A program made the translations under genes and the position numbers. From Chloroflexota bacterium (GTDB lineage: Bacteria > Chloroflexota > Dehalococcoidia > Plut-88900): a stretch of 14,389 nucleotides of DNA. The stretch covers positions 1 through 14,389 of the forward strand of contig JADFJI010000019.1 of NCBI GenBank assembly GCA_022566235.1. Direction: 5' to 3'. Positions 5,810 through 13,193 of the stretch are shown one piece after another; position 1 is the first letter of the stretch; every line of letters starts with the position of its first letter. The notes below the pieces were generated by a model. The model was not told where the DNA came from. It worked only from the letters and a program-made list of their open reading frames with translations, and ran no database searches.

Positions 5810-8086
5810 CTAAACGGCTATCGCCTCCTCAGTCTCGGTCGCAGGGTCCAATTCGTCGACGCTGTAGCGGGTCTTACACTTGAGGCACCGGGCGCTGTCC
5901 ATGCCCGATTCCACCAGCAGGCCCTCGCACTGGGGGCAGGGCTTCGCCAAGGGCCTCTGGTTCACGGCGAAGGTACAGGTAGGGTAATTGCCGCAGCCGT
6001 AGAAGGTACGCCCTTTACGACTCCGCTTCTCGATGATGTCACCCTGGCACCGGGGACACTGGGTGCCGGTCTTTACGATATAAGGCTTGGTGTTCTTGCA
6101 TTCCGGGTAGCCGGTGCATGCGATGAACTTGCCCAGCCGACCGTTCCTGACCACCATGGGCCGGCTGCACTTGTCACAGGTCTCGTCTATCTCTTCGAGC
6201 TGGGAAGCTTCCTTCTCCTCGCTGGGCAGGGGCCTGGTATTTTTGCACTCCGGGTAGCCGCTGCAGCCGATGAACCGACCCCTTCTCCCCGAACGGACGA
6301 CCAGGGGCTTTTCGCACAACTCGCATATGAGGCCGGAGGCCTCGTCGGGGATGGCCTCGTTGGCCCGGTCGAGCGCCTTCTGGAAGGGCTCGTAGAAGTC
6401 TCGCACCACGGGCACCCAGCTCCGCTCGCCCCGGGAAACCTCATCCAACTCCCGCTCCATCTCGGCGGTAAACCCCAGGTTGACCACATCCGGGAAGTGC
6501 TCAGTGAGAAGGTCATTTACGGTGAGGCCCAGCTTGGTGAGGAAGAACCTGCCCTTCTCCTTTTGGACGTACTTCCTGTCCTGGATGGTAGAGATGGTGG
6601 GGGCGTAGGTGCTGGGCCGCCCGATGCCGTTTTCCTCCAGGGCCTTTATGAGAGAGGCCTCGGTATAGCGGGGCGGGGGCTGGGTGAAGTGCTGACTCTG
6701 GTTGAGGTCCAGGCACTGTAATCCGTCACCATCGGAGAGCTCAGGTAGCGGTTTTTGCTTGTCCTGCTCTGCCTTTTCGTCGGGGTCCTCGCCGTAAAGC
6801 ACCAGGAAGCCCGGGAAGGTGACCAGGGAACCGGTGGCCTTGAATAAATACACCTGCCCGGAGTTGGAGCTTTTGGCGTCCATAATCGCGGAGGTGGACT
6901 CGATGGCGGCGCTGGACATCTGACTGGCCACCATTCGCTTCCAGATGAGCTCGTACAGGCGGAACTGGTCCGAGGAGAGGTAGCTCTTCAAACTCTCTGG
7001 GTCCCTGGCCGCCGAGGTTGGGCGAATTGCCTCGTGGGCCTCCTGTGCTCCCTTGCTCTTTCTGGTGAACACCCTGGGAGAGGCCGGTAGGAACTTGTGG
7101 CCGAATCTTTGGTCGATATAGCTTCTAACTTCGTTGCGGGCCTCGTTGGAGACCGACGTTGAGTCGGTGCGCATGTAGGTGATAAGGCCTACCTCCCCTT
7201 CTGTTCCTGTGGACAGCCCCTCGTATAGCTGCTGGGCCACGACCATGGTGCGTTTTGCTGTGAAGCGCAGCTTCTTCCCGGCCTCCTGCTGAAGGGTGCT
7301 GGTGGTGAATGGGGCCTGGGGGTTGCGGCGGACATTCTTCTTGCTTACCTTGGCAACGACGTACGTGGCAGCGCCCAGGTCTGAGGCGATCTTCTTGCTC
7401 TCCTTTTCGCTGGGGATGGTCAGCTTCTTCTTGCTGCCCTTGTAGCCTGTTAAGACACCTTTGAACAGGTCCTGAGGGCCTTTCGCTTCCTTCTTCAGGT
7501 CGGCTTCGATGGTCCAGTACTCCGCCGCCACGAAGTTCTGGATATCAGCCTCTCTATCTGCAATCATTCGCAAAGCTGCGGACTGGACCCGCCCCGCCGA
7601 GAGTCCCTTCTCGATCTTTCTCCACAGGAGCGGGCTGAGGCGATAGCCAACTACACGGTCCAGTACCCTTCTAGCCTGCTGGGCATCGACCAGGTCCATG
7701 TCTATCTCTTTGGGGTTTTTGAAGGCGTCTTTGATAGCGCTCTCGGTGATCTCGTGGAAGACGACCCGTTTGATGGAAACATCTTTCATCTTGGAGGCCT
7801 GCACCAGGTGCCAGGAGATGGCCTCCCCCTCACGGTCAGGGTCTGTGGCCAGATACACCGTTTCGACCTTCTGGGCTATGGCTGCCAGTTTCTTGACTAT
7901 CTCCTTCTTGTCCTTTGGGACCTCATAGTAAGGGGTGAAGTCCTCGGCCACGTTTACACCGAAGCGGTATTGGGGAAGGTCTCGGACGTGGCCCAGGGAG
8001 GCCATCACCTGATAATCCTTGCCCAAGATTTTCCCTATGGTCCGGGCCTTTGCGGGGGATTCGACTATAACCAGATTCTTTGCCAT
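5810..8086 (-). CDS. topA: DNA topoisomerase I (type IA)
   Basis: The ATP-independent type IA topoisomerase relaxes negative supercoils. At 758 residues it has the Toprim domain (LVIVESPAKA with Glu9; DPDREGEAISWHL with Asp82, Asp84, Glu86), the GLSAGRVQSAALR DNA-binding segment (161-173) and the catalytic Tyr304 in GLITYMRTDST. The C-terminus carries four Cys4 zinc modules starting near residues 588, 637, 677 and 717. The first two are closely alike (GRFIGCSGYPECKN and GKFIACTGYPECKN), suggesting duplication. An open frame extends 47 codons upstream into dprA, but MAKNLVIVESPAK is the universal TopA N-terminus, and GAGGAG lies just before this ATG at 8084-8086. It starts 8 bases after the dprA stop, so the two are one transcription unit. 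Confidence 0.97.
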   Translation of the reverse strand: MAKNLVIVESPAKARTIGKILGKDYQVMASLGHVRDLPQYRFGVNVAEDFTPYYEVPKDKKEIVKKLAAIAQKVETVYLATDPDREGEAISWHLVQASKMKDVSIKRVVFHEITESAIKDAFKNPKEIDMDLVDAQQARRVLDRVVGYRLSPLLWRKIEKGLSAGRVQSAALRMIADREADIQNFVAAEYWTIEADLKKEAKGPQDLFKGVLTGYKGSKKKLTIPSEKESKKIASDLGAATYVVAKVSKKNVRRNPQAPFTTSTLQQEAGKKLRFTAKRTMVVAQQLYEGLSTGTEGEVGLITYMRTDSTSVSNEARNEVRSYIDQRFGHKFLPASPRVFTRKSKGAQEAHEAIRPTSAARDPESLKSYLSSDQFRLYELIWKRMVASQMSSAAIESTSAIMDAKSSNSGQVYLFKATGSLVTFPGFLVLYGEDPDEKAEQDKQKPLPELSDGDGLQCLDLNQSQHFTQPPPRYTEASLIKALEENGIGRPSTYAPTISTIQDRKYVQKEKGRFFLTKLGLTVNDLLTEHFPDVVNLGFTAEMERELDEVSRGERSWVPVVRDFYEPFQKALDRANEAIPDEASGLICELCEKPLVVRSGRRGRFIGCSGYPECKNTRPLPSEEKEASQLEEIDETCDKCSRPMVVRNGRLGKFIACTGYPECKNTKPYIVKTGTQCPRCQGDIIEKRSRKGRTFYGCGNYPTCTFAVNQRPLAKPCPQCEGLLVESGMDSARCLKCKTRYSVDELDPATETEEAIAV

Positions 8087-8094
8087 ATCTCCTC

Positions 8095-9177
8095 TTATGC
8101 CGATGTAGTATAGGCGGCCTGAGTCTCCCGACACTTCACATAGTTCATGGCGCCCACCTGCCTCACCATGCCCTTGAGCTCCATCATGGCCAGTGTGCTG
8201 CTCACTGTGGATATGGGAAGGTTGCAACGACGTGTCACTTCGTCAATGTGCACCGGTTCGTAGGACAGGAACTGGAGCAGAGAGGCCTCGGAGCCTGTGG
8301 CCTGTATCATCTCACGCATCTCCAGTTGCTGGGGGACCATGGTAAGATTCAGTTCCTCCAGGATATCTTCGACCTGGGTCACCAGTTTAGCGCTCTTGAG
8401 GGAAAGGGCGCTGCCCGGAACGGAGAAAACCTCCCGGTTGTGCTCCAGGGCATAGGATGCGGTGATGAGGGCTCCGCTGGTCTGGCCCGCCTCGATGACC
8501 AGGGTCCCCAGGGCCAGGCCGCTCATAATACGGTTTCTCCTGGGAAAGTGATCTGACCGGGGCTGTATGCCCAGTGGATAGTCGCTTATGAGGGCGCCGG
8601 CCTCCATGATCTCTCGGGCCAGGCCGCGATGCTCTGCGGGATAGACCATGTCCAGGCCGCAGGCCTGGACACTCAGGGTCCTGCCTCCAACGGCCAGGGC
8701 GGCTTTATGGGCTATGGAATCGATCCCCCGGGCCAGGCCGCTGACCACGGTTATCCTGTTGCGGGCCAGGGCCTCCGACAGCACCTCGGCCATCTCCCGG
8801 CCGTAGGCCGTGGGGCGGCGGGTCCCGACGACGGCAATGGCCCATTCGTCCTGTTCTTCCAGGGAACCCCTGACATAGAGGACGGGGGGCAGGTCGTAGA
8901 TCTCCTTGAGCCTGGGAGGGTACTGGGAATCGTTCCAGGTGAGGGCTTTGATCTGGTGACGTTGCAGAATCTCCATCTCGGCATCGGGATCGATCTTATC
9001 CCTTTCGGCGAGGATGCTTTTGACGGAGCGCCGGTCCAGACCCGCGTCCCTTAGCTGGCCCGGGCTGGCTTTCCAGGCCGACTCCAGGGTCCCGAAGTGC
9101 TTTTCCAGGGCGGAGAACCTGGCCCGCCCGATGCCCGGGACCCTGTGGAACGAGATCCAGTATTTGAGATCATCCAT
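8095..9177 (-). CDS. dprA: DNA processing protein DprA, with a missing motif
   Basis: DprA (Smf) binds incoming single-stranded DNA and loads RecA during natural transformation. The N-terminus (HRVPGIGRARF, residues 11-21) is a SAM/HhH-like domain. The Rossmann-like DprA domain shows VVGTRRPTAYG (117-126), SGLARGIDSIAHKAAL (146-161), FPRRNRIMSGLA (211-222) and GQTSGALITASYALE (231-245). A winged helix (about 295-350) ends the 360-residue protein. After FSVPGSALSLKS (251-262) the sequence goes directly to AKLVTQVEDILEEL; homologues usually have about ten more residues here, with a GxNxLIxxGA motif. The reading frame is intact. The ATG at 9175-9177 has no Shine-Dalgarno; a promoter right upstream suggests a leaderless message. 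First gene of the dprA-topA(-xerC) run. Confidence 0.94.
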   Translation of the reverse strand: MDDLKYWISFHRVPGIGRARFSALEKHFGTLESAWKASPGQLRDAGLDRRSVKSILAERDKIDPDAEMEILQRHQIKALTWNDSQYPPRLKEIYDLPPVLYVRGSLEEQDEWAIAVVGTRRPTAYGREMAEVLSEALARNRITVVSGLARGIDSIAHKAALAVGGRTLSVQACGLDMVYPAEHRGLAREIMEAGALISDYPLGIQPRSDHFPRRNRIMSGLALGTLVIEAGQTSGALITASYALEHNREVFSVPGSALSLKSAKLVTQVEDILEELNLTMVPQQLEMREMIQATGSEASLLQFLSYEPVHIDEVTRRCNLPISTVSSTLAMMELKGMVRQVGAMNYVKCRETQAAYTTSA

Positions 9178-9185
9178 AGGAGGTC

Positions 9186-9213
9186 ATTCTAGCATAGCAA
9201 TCTTGAAGGGCAA
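9186..9213 (-). promoter_or_regulatory. dprA promoter, probably giving a leaderless mRNA
   Basis: Reading on the minus strand, TTGCCC (9208-9213), 16 bases, then TAGAAT (9186-9191). Only 8 bases separate the -10 box from the dprA ATG, so transcription should begin at or within a base or two of the start codon. Those 8 bases (GACCTCCT) contain no Shine-Dalgarno. A perfect palindrome ATAGGCCTAT at 9228-9237 lies 14 bases upstream of the -35 box and could be an operator. Confidence 0.55.
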
Positions 9214-9247
9214 ATGTAATTTTAAGCATAGGCCTATTAGAAGGGGT

Positions 9248-9337
9248 TGGCGGAGAGGGTGGGATTCGAACCCACGAGAGGATTGCTCCCCTACGCGATT
9301 TCCAGTCGCGCCTGTTCGGCCACTCCAGCACCTCTCC
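9248..9337 (-). tRNA. tRNA-Ser (anticodon GGA)
   Basis: A class II tRNA on the minus strand. The acceptor stem GGAGAGG (9331-9337) pairs with CCTCTCC, followed by discriminator G and an encoded CCA (9248-9250). The anticodon stem CGCGA/TCGCG encloses the loop CTGGAAA, giving anticodon GGA (codons UCC, UCU). A long variable arm and the T-loop GTTCGAATC are present. The 3' end, from the T-arm onward, is identical to the neighbouring serine tRNA. It lies 70 bp upstream of dprA. Confidence 0.96.
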
Positions 9338-9367
9338 AAAGGCCCGGGGATAGCGGAAAGCTAGATA

Positions 9368-9457
<90 letters not shown>

Positions 9458-9472
9458 TGCCCCGGAACCCAA

Positions 9473-9501
9473 ATTATACTATAGGGAAAGGCCACCGGCT
9501 A
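9473..9501 (-). promoter_or_regulatory. Promoter of the tandem serine tRNAs
   Basis: A perfect TATAAT on the minus strand (9473-9478) stands 15 bases before the mature 5' end of tRNA-Ser(CGA). The best -35 is a weak TTAGCC or TTTAGC 18-19 bases further up. The position is right for a short 5' precursor leader. The two tRNA genes likely share it. Confidence 0.55.
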
Positions 9502-9563
9502 AAGCAAGGCCCTCTCCAGGCCCTGGTTACATCTAAGGCCCCTGATGCCTACCTAAGCAGGGG

Positions 9564-9592
9564 TTGACAGCCTCATTGTCCTCTCATATCAT
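9564..9592 (+). promoter_or_regulatory. Promoter of the collagen-like lipoprotein gene
   Basis: TTGACA (9564-9569), 17 bases, TATCAT (9587-9592): a near-consensus sigma-70 promoter, 84 bases before the ATG at 9676. It points away from the tRNA promoter, making 9,458-9,675 a divergent regulatory region. No operator is evident. Confidence 0.7.
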
Positions 9593-9675
9593 TTCATTAC
9601 GCCAGTCACTAGCGGGCCCCTTCGTAGATCGGCGCTCCGCATACTGTTTGGCCAGCGTTCCCGAGAGGAGTTCAC

Positions 9676-10158
9676 ATGACCAGCTTTGCCAGCGGCAGGA
9701 AACTATCCATATTGGTATTGACTCTGCTGATGTCCTTTCTGGTAGCAGCAGCTTGCTCAGGAGACCAGGGGCCTCCGGGTGAACAGGGCCTCACCGGCGA
9801 GCGAGGGCCTCAGGGAGAGGCGGCCGTCCCCGGCCGGCCCGGGCCAGAAGGGCCCCCGGGGCCCCAAATCGTAGCCAGTATTGTGATTTCACCTTCCGGC
9901 GTCCTGGAAGGCGGATCGATAACAGTTAACGGGTCCGGGTTCTCCAACGGCGAGACGGTATCCCTGGAGGTGCTGGGAGCCGGTTCCGGGGGCTCCAATG
10001 TTGCGTTGGGTAGCACAACCGCCAACGCGTCGGGGGCCTTCAGTGACACCTTCGGCCTGTCTCCGTCTGTGGGGGTAGGGGTGTGGACCGTGATGGCCGA
10101 GGGAAGCGCCGATGCCAAGGCTAGTGCCCCCATCATTGTGTTGAGGACGCCGAAGTAG
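9676..10158 (+). CDS. Collagen-like lipoprotein with Ig-like domain
   Basis: A predicted 160-residue surface lipoprotein. Residues 1-26 are a signal peptide with a basic start (GRK), a hydrophobic core (LSILVLTLLMSFLVAAA) and a lipobox-like AAAC, so Cys27 should be lipidated. Residues 29-64 are Gly-X-Y triplets (GDQGPPGEQGLTGERGPQ and on), twelve in all with one broken (AVP near 50-52), a short collagen-like rod. From about 66 to 157 there is a beta-rich Ig/TIG-like domain (ISPSGVLEGGSITVNGSGFSNGETVSLEV). The ATG at 9676-9678 has AGGAG five bases upstream. A strong promoter precedes it and a terminator follows, so it stands alone. Bacterial collagen-like proteins are often surface or spore proteins; the role here is unknown. 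Twelve triplets is short for a stable triple helix. Confidence 0.82.
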   Translation: MTSFASGRKLSILVLTLLMSFLVAAACSGDQGPPGEQGLTGERGPQGEAAVPGRPGPEGPPGPQIVASIVISPSGVLEGGSITVNGSGFSNGETVSLEVLGAGSGGSNVALGSTTANASGAFSDTFGLSPSVGVGVWTVMAEGSADAKASAPIIVLRTPK

Positions 10159-10187
10159 ACGATTTCAACGTCGGTTTAATGAAAAGA

Positions 10188-10217
10188 CGGCCCCGGCTTA
10201 GTCGGGGTCGCTTTTTT
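10188..10217 (+). terminator. Intrinsic terminator after the lipoprotein gene
   Basis: CGGCCCCG (10188-10195) pairs with CGGGGTCG (10203-10210, one G-T wobble) around the loop GCTTAGT, followed by a run of seven T at 10212-10217 and beyond. It lies 29 bases after the lipoprotein stop. An A-rich stretch (GAAAAGA) on the left gives a weak U-run in the other direction, so it may also stop the convergent CBS-protein transcript. Confidence 0.85.
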
Positions 10218-10283
10218 ATCCCCTGACCCAGATGGACGGCCCAATTTGATGATTGCGACAGTGCCCAACTGGTATTAGGAGGC

Positions 10284-11174
10284 CTATTCCTGTCGCTCTG
10301 GTTTAGATACCTTGACGATCTTTACTTTACGAATGCGGCGTCCAGTAGTAGACAACACGGACACCACAAACCCATTGGCACGTATCTCATCTCCGGGACT
10401 GGGTATCTTGCCGAGCCGGTCGTAGATAAACCCACCGATACTGTCGAAGTCCTCGCCCTGAATATCGAGGGAGAGGGTCTCGTTCAGCAGGTCGATGCTG
10501 ACGCCGGCGTCCATGATGACTTCCGTGGGGCTGATGGTCTCGATCTGGGGCTCCCCTGTATCGAACTCGTCCTCGATCTCCCCTACTATCTCCTCGACCA
10601 GGTCTTCGAGGCTAACCAGGCCTGCCACGCCGCCGTATTCGTCTACGACGATGGCCATGTGGACCCTCTTGGCTCTGAATTCCTGGAGGAGTTCGTCTAT
10701 CCGCTTCGTCTCGGGGATGAAGTGAGGAGTCCTGGCTATCTTTCTGATGTCCAACTTATCATCGGGCTGGCCCCAGAAGCGCAAAATGTCTTTGGCGTAA
10801 AGGACGCCCACGATGTTGTCGATGGTGTCTTCGTAGATGGGGATGCGGCTGAAGCCCCTTTCGATGATGGTGCGGACGACGTCGGACAGGGAGGTGTTCA
10901 CGTCCAGGGCCACCACATCTATGCGTGGCACCATAATCTCTCTGGCCATGGTCTCGTCCAGCGCGATGATGGACCGGACCATCTGGGATTCGTCCTCCTC
11001 GAGAATCTGTTCGTGTCCCTCGGTGTCCACCAGAATAGCTGGTGGAGGGTCCTGGGAGGCGTGCCGGTTCCTCCTGAACAGGGAGATCAGCTTGCCCAGC
11101 AGGCCGGTAGATGATCTTCTGCTGTTCCTCTGGTGGTTTCCGGTAGATTCTTTCTTAGATTCCGAATGGGCCAT
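10284..11174 (-). CDS. CorC/HlyC-type CBS-domain protein
   Basis: A 296-residue soluble protein of the CorC/hemolysin-C family. Residues 1-40 are basic and probably disordered. TMAREIMVPRIDVVALD (75-91) opens a pair of CBS domains (about 78-200), with GFSRIPIY and YAKDILRF in the first and MAIVVDEYGGVAGLVSLEDL in the second. The CorC_HlyC domain fills about 212-290 (FDSIGGFIYDRLGKIPSPGD). There is no DUF21 membrane domain, unlike full-length CorB-type transporters, so this is the short CorC type linked to Mg2+/Co2+ efflux; CBS pairs bind adenine nucleotides. The ATG is at 11172-11174 with an AAGGG-like site upstream. It follows glmU on the same strand after 94 bp. The usual ybeY or era neighbours are absent. 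Confidence 0.9.
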   Translation of the reverse strand: MAHSESKKESTGNHQRNSRRSSTGLLGKLISLFRRNRHASQDPPPAILVDTEGHEQILEEDESQMVRSIIALDETMAREIMVPRIDVVALDVNTSLSDVVRTIIERGFSRIPIYEDTIDNIVGVLYAKDILRFWGQPDDKLDIRKIARTPHFIPETKRIDELLQEFRAKRVHMAIVVDEYGGVAGLVSLEDLVEEIVGEIEDEFDTGEPQIETISPTEVIMDAGVSIDLLNETLSLDIQGEDFDSIGGFIYDRLGKIPSPGDEIRANGFVVSVLSTTGRRIRKVKIVKVSKPERQE

Positions 11175-11193
11175 CCTAGCACCCTTTCCCCTT

Positions 11194-11209
11194 GAAGGAT
11201 TGCTCCTTC
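11194..11209 (-). other. GNRA-capped hairpin in the CBS-protein leader
   Basis: On the minus strand GAAGGA-GCAA-TCCTTC forms a perfect 6-bp stem with a GCAA tetraloop, 19 bases before the ATG of the CBS-domain gene and after glmU. No U-run follows, so it is not a terminator. It could influence processing of a glmU-CBS transcript or translation of the second gene. The fold is clear; its role is a guess. Confidence 0.35.
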
Positions 11210-11268
11210 CTTGATTGCCGCTCGTGAATAGCGCCGATAGCTATGCAGTGATAAAACAATAGTATGGG

Positions 11269-12639
11269 TTAATCCTCGCCCATGCAGGATTCATCGGTAA
11301 GGTCTTTCCTGGCCCGTGCCGGCATCCCAACTACCAGGGTATCGTCGGGCACATCGTGGGTCACGACGGCCCCTGCCCCCGTTACCGCTCGAGCGCCGAT
11401 GGTCAGCGGAGCGACCAGCATCGAATCACACCCGATGAAGGCCCCATCGCCGATGATTGTGGGGTTTTTCTTAACGCCATCGTAGTTGCAGGTTATGGTC
11501 CCAGCTCCGATGTTCACGTTAGCCCCCAAAGTGGCATCTCCCAGATATGTGAAATGGCCAACCCGGGTGCCGGGCCCGAGCCTGCTTTTCTTCACCTCCA
11601 CGTAGTTCCCTAAATGCACCCCAGTCTCCAGATGAGACCCGGGCCTGATGTGGCAGAAGGGGCCTACTTCGACGCCGTCATCCAGGGTGCTCTCCTCTAT
11701 GACTGAGCCCTGGATTCGACAACGATTGCCGATCGTCCCATCGGCGATGGTGGCCTGGGGCCCGATCTGGCACGACTCTCCGATTTTGGTGGAGCCCGTT
11801 ATGGTCGTGTAGGGGAAGATGATGGTATCGATACCTATTTCGACGGTGGCATCGATGAATGTGCTGGGCGGGTCTTGAAGGGTAACGCCCCGGGCCATGA
11901 GGGAATCCCGGGCCCTCTGGTAGAGGATAGAGGCTGCTCGGGCCAGGTCCTTGCGATCGTTGATCCCCAGGGCCTCGACGGGGTCGTCGGGCTCTATGGT
12001 TTCGACTGTTACGCCCCCTCGGGACGCCTGAGACACCAGGTCGGTTAGATAGTATTCGCCGGATTCATGGGCCTCTAGGTCCTCCAGCTCCGGCCACAGC
12101 CAATCGTCCCGGAAGCAGTAGGCCCCACAGCAGATCTCACTGATCTCCAGGTGCTGGGGGCCCGCCTCCCGGTGCTCGATTATGCAGGTCACCCGGCCCT
12201 GGGAGTTCCTGACTATACGGCCCAGTTCTCCCGGGTCATCGACTCGACAGGTCAGCAGGGTCAGGATGGCTTCCGATTCGAGGTGATGGTCCATCATTCT
12301 CTGAAGGGTACGTCCCGAGATCAGCGGAATGTCCCCGTTTACCACCATGATGTTGTCGACCCGGCCTTGCAAGTGGGATCGGGCCTGCTTTAGAGCGTGG
12401 CCGGTCCCGAGGCGCTCACGCTGGACTAAGAGCGTGGCACCATCCATTAGCGGGCCCTGGGCGTCTGGGCCATCCGGGCCAACTACTATAAAAGCCGCAT
12501 CGGGCTTTGGCACCTGGACGGCATCCATGACCCATCGGAGGATCTCCTTGCCGGCTATCCGGTGCAACACTTTAGGAGTGTGAGACCGCATTCGGGTCCC
12601 TTTGCCCGCTGCGAGAATTACCCCTCCCCAGGAAGCCAT
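11269..12639 (-). CDS. glmU: Bifunctional GlmU: N-acetylglucosamine-1-P uridyltransferase / glucosamine-1-P acetyltransferase
   Basis: GlmU makes UDP-N-acetylglucosamine, the precursor of peptidoglycan and surface glycans. Its C-terminal half acetylates glucosamine-1-phosphate and its N-terminal half transfers UMP. At 456 residues it is full length. The pyrophosphorylase domain shows VILAAGKGTRM (7-17), RLGTGHAL (76-83) and the metal-binding Asp103 in NGDIPLI. From about 265 a left-handed beta helix of hexapeptide repeats carries the acetyltransferase, with YVEVKK (346-351), the catalytic His362 in VGHFTYLGDA and NIGAGTITCNYDG (376-388). The ATG at 12637-12639 has GGAGG three bases upstream, a tight spacing. 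A promoter about 150 bases up gives a long leader. The CBS-protein gene follows. Confidence 0.97.
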   Translation of the reverse strand: MASWGGVILAAGKGTRMRSHTPKVLHRIAGKEILRWVMDAVQVPKPDAAFIVVGPDGPDAQGPLMDGATLLVQRERLGTGHALKQARSHLQGRVDNIMVVNGDIPLISGRTLQRMMDHHLESEAILTLLTCRVDDPGELGRIVRNSQGRVTCIIEHREAGPQHLEISEICCGAYCFRDDWLWPELEDLEAHESGEYYLTDLVSQASRGGVTVETIEPDDPVEALGINDRKDLARAASILYQRARDSLMARGVTLQDPPSTFIDATVEIGIDTIIFPYTTITGSTKIGESCQIGPQATIADGTIGNRCRIQGSVIEESTLDDGVEVGPFCHIRPGSHLETGVHLGNYVEVKKSRLGPGTRVGHFTYLGDATLGANVNIGAGTITCNYDGVKKNPTIIGDGAFIGCDSMLVAPLTIGARAVTGAGAVVTHDVPDDTLVVGMPARARKDLTDESCMGED

Positions 12640-12789
12640 ATACCTCCAAAAACAAAAGGCCGCTTGCTTATGCTCGCAGGGAGTGCGCGCAGAGCAATGC
12701 GGCTCTTAATCGAGTGCTAATACGGTTGTTAAGTTCGACCGACTACTGTCAGGGTCGCCGGAATCGTTCATCGTAGGTTCAATATTCAT

Positions 12790-12816
12790 ATTATAGTGAC
12801 CCACCACGCCTGTCAA
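12790..12816 (-). promoter_or_regulatory. glmU promoter with long leader
   Basis: On the minus strand, TTGACA (12811-12816) and TATAAT (12790-12795) are both perfect consensus hexamers, but the spacer is only 15 bases, shorter than the optimal 17. The predicted transcript has a leader of about 145 bases before the glmU ATG. In it AGAGC-CGCATT-GCTCT is a clear small hairpin; I recognise no known riboswitch, and it is not the glmS ribozyme. Confidence 0.5.
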
Positions 12817-12858
12817 GTCGGCCACTGGGAGAGAGTGTTTAATAACAGTTTCGACCAT

Positions 12859-12910
12859 CCCTTCGATGGGACTCAGGACAGGCAGGACAGGCAAGCTCAG
12901 CACGAGCGTG
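12859..12910. repeat. Composite intergenic repeat, copy 5 (modules B + partial C)
   Basis: CCCTTCGATGGGACTCAGGA followed by CAGGCAGGACAGGC matches module B at 1091-1122, including its tandem AGGACAGGC. It runs into CAAGCTCAGCACGAGCG, a variant of module C (one T-G-type change: CTCAGCAC for CTCACCAC). It lies upstream of the glmU promoter, about 10 kb from the main cluster of copies. Confidence 0.75.
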
Positions 12911-12921
12911 GGCGGAGCCCC

Positions 12922-13161
12922 TCGGCACTCCCCTTCTTGAGAAGCTTACTTAACGGCCGTCCATTGGTTGGCCAGAGGTCATTCGAATGCCATCTTTGAA
13001 AAGCGAGGAGGATGGCATTCCCATTTATCCATTTGTTAAGAATATAGGAAAAATGTTTCGTGTACGCGGCAATAATGAAGCGGGAGGGTTAGAGAGAGGG
13101 TGAAAATAATCCATCGATTGTGTTGGGATATCTTATCCTGAGAGGGCCCGCAGGTTTTGGT
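12922..13161. other. Gene-free interval with a 10-bp perfect inverted repeat
   Basis: No credible protein gene. The main structure is GAATGCCATC (12985-12994) and its exact reverse complement GATGGCATTC (13011-13020) around a 16-base loop. The loop ends in GAGGAG and the right arm contains an ATG that opens an 11-codon frame (13012-13047). A smaller inverted repeat, GGATA-TCT-TATCC, sits at 13126-13138, upstream of the antiporter promoter, where an operator might be. There is no T-run after either structure. Confidence 0.5.
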
Positions 13162-13189
13162 TTGCCAGGCAGAGGCCTCATGCTATACT
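13162..13189 (+). promoter_or_regulatory. Promoter of the antiporter gene
   Basis: TTGCCA (13162-13167), 16 bases, TATACT (13184-13189), each one base from consensus. The expected start near 13195 leaves a leader of about 127 bases before the GTG at 13323, and coincides with the left arm of the hairpin at 13194-13243. Confidence 0.65.
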
Positions 13190-13193
13190 TCGG

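Noticed and set aside
8087..8227. 47-codon N-terminal extension of topA into dprA
   Set aside because: The extension is His/Gly-rich antisense-like sequence overlapping the dprA coding region in another frame, while MAKNLVIVESPAK with a GAGGAG site is the standard TopA start.
12640..12785. Possible glmS-type ribozyme or known riboswitch in the glmU leader
   Set aside because: I cannot recognise the conserved ribozyme core, and that element controls glmS rather than glmU; only one small hairpin is clear.
12706..12903. 65-codon minus-strand frame upstream of glmU
   Set aside because: It reads through repeat module B and across the glmU promoter; the peptide start (LPVLPVLSPIEG) is repeat-derived.
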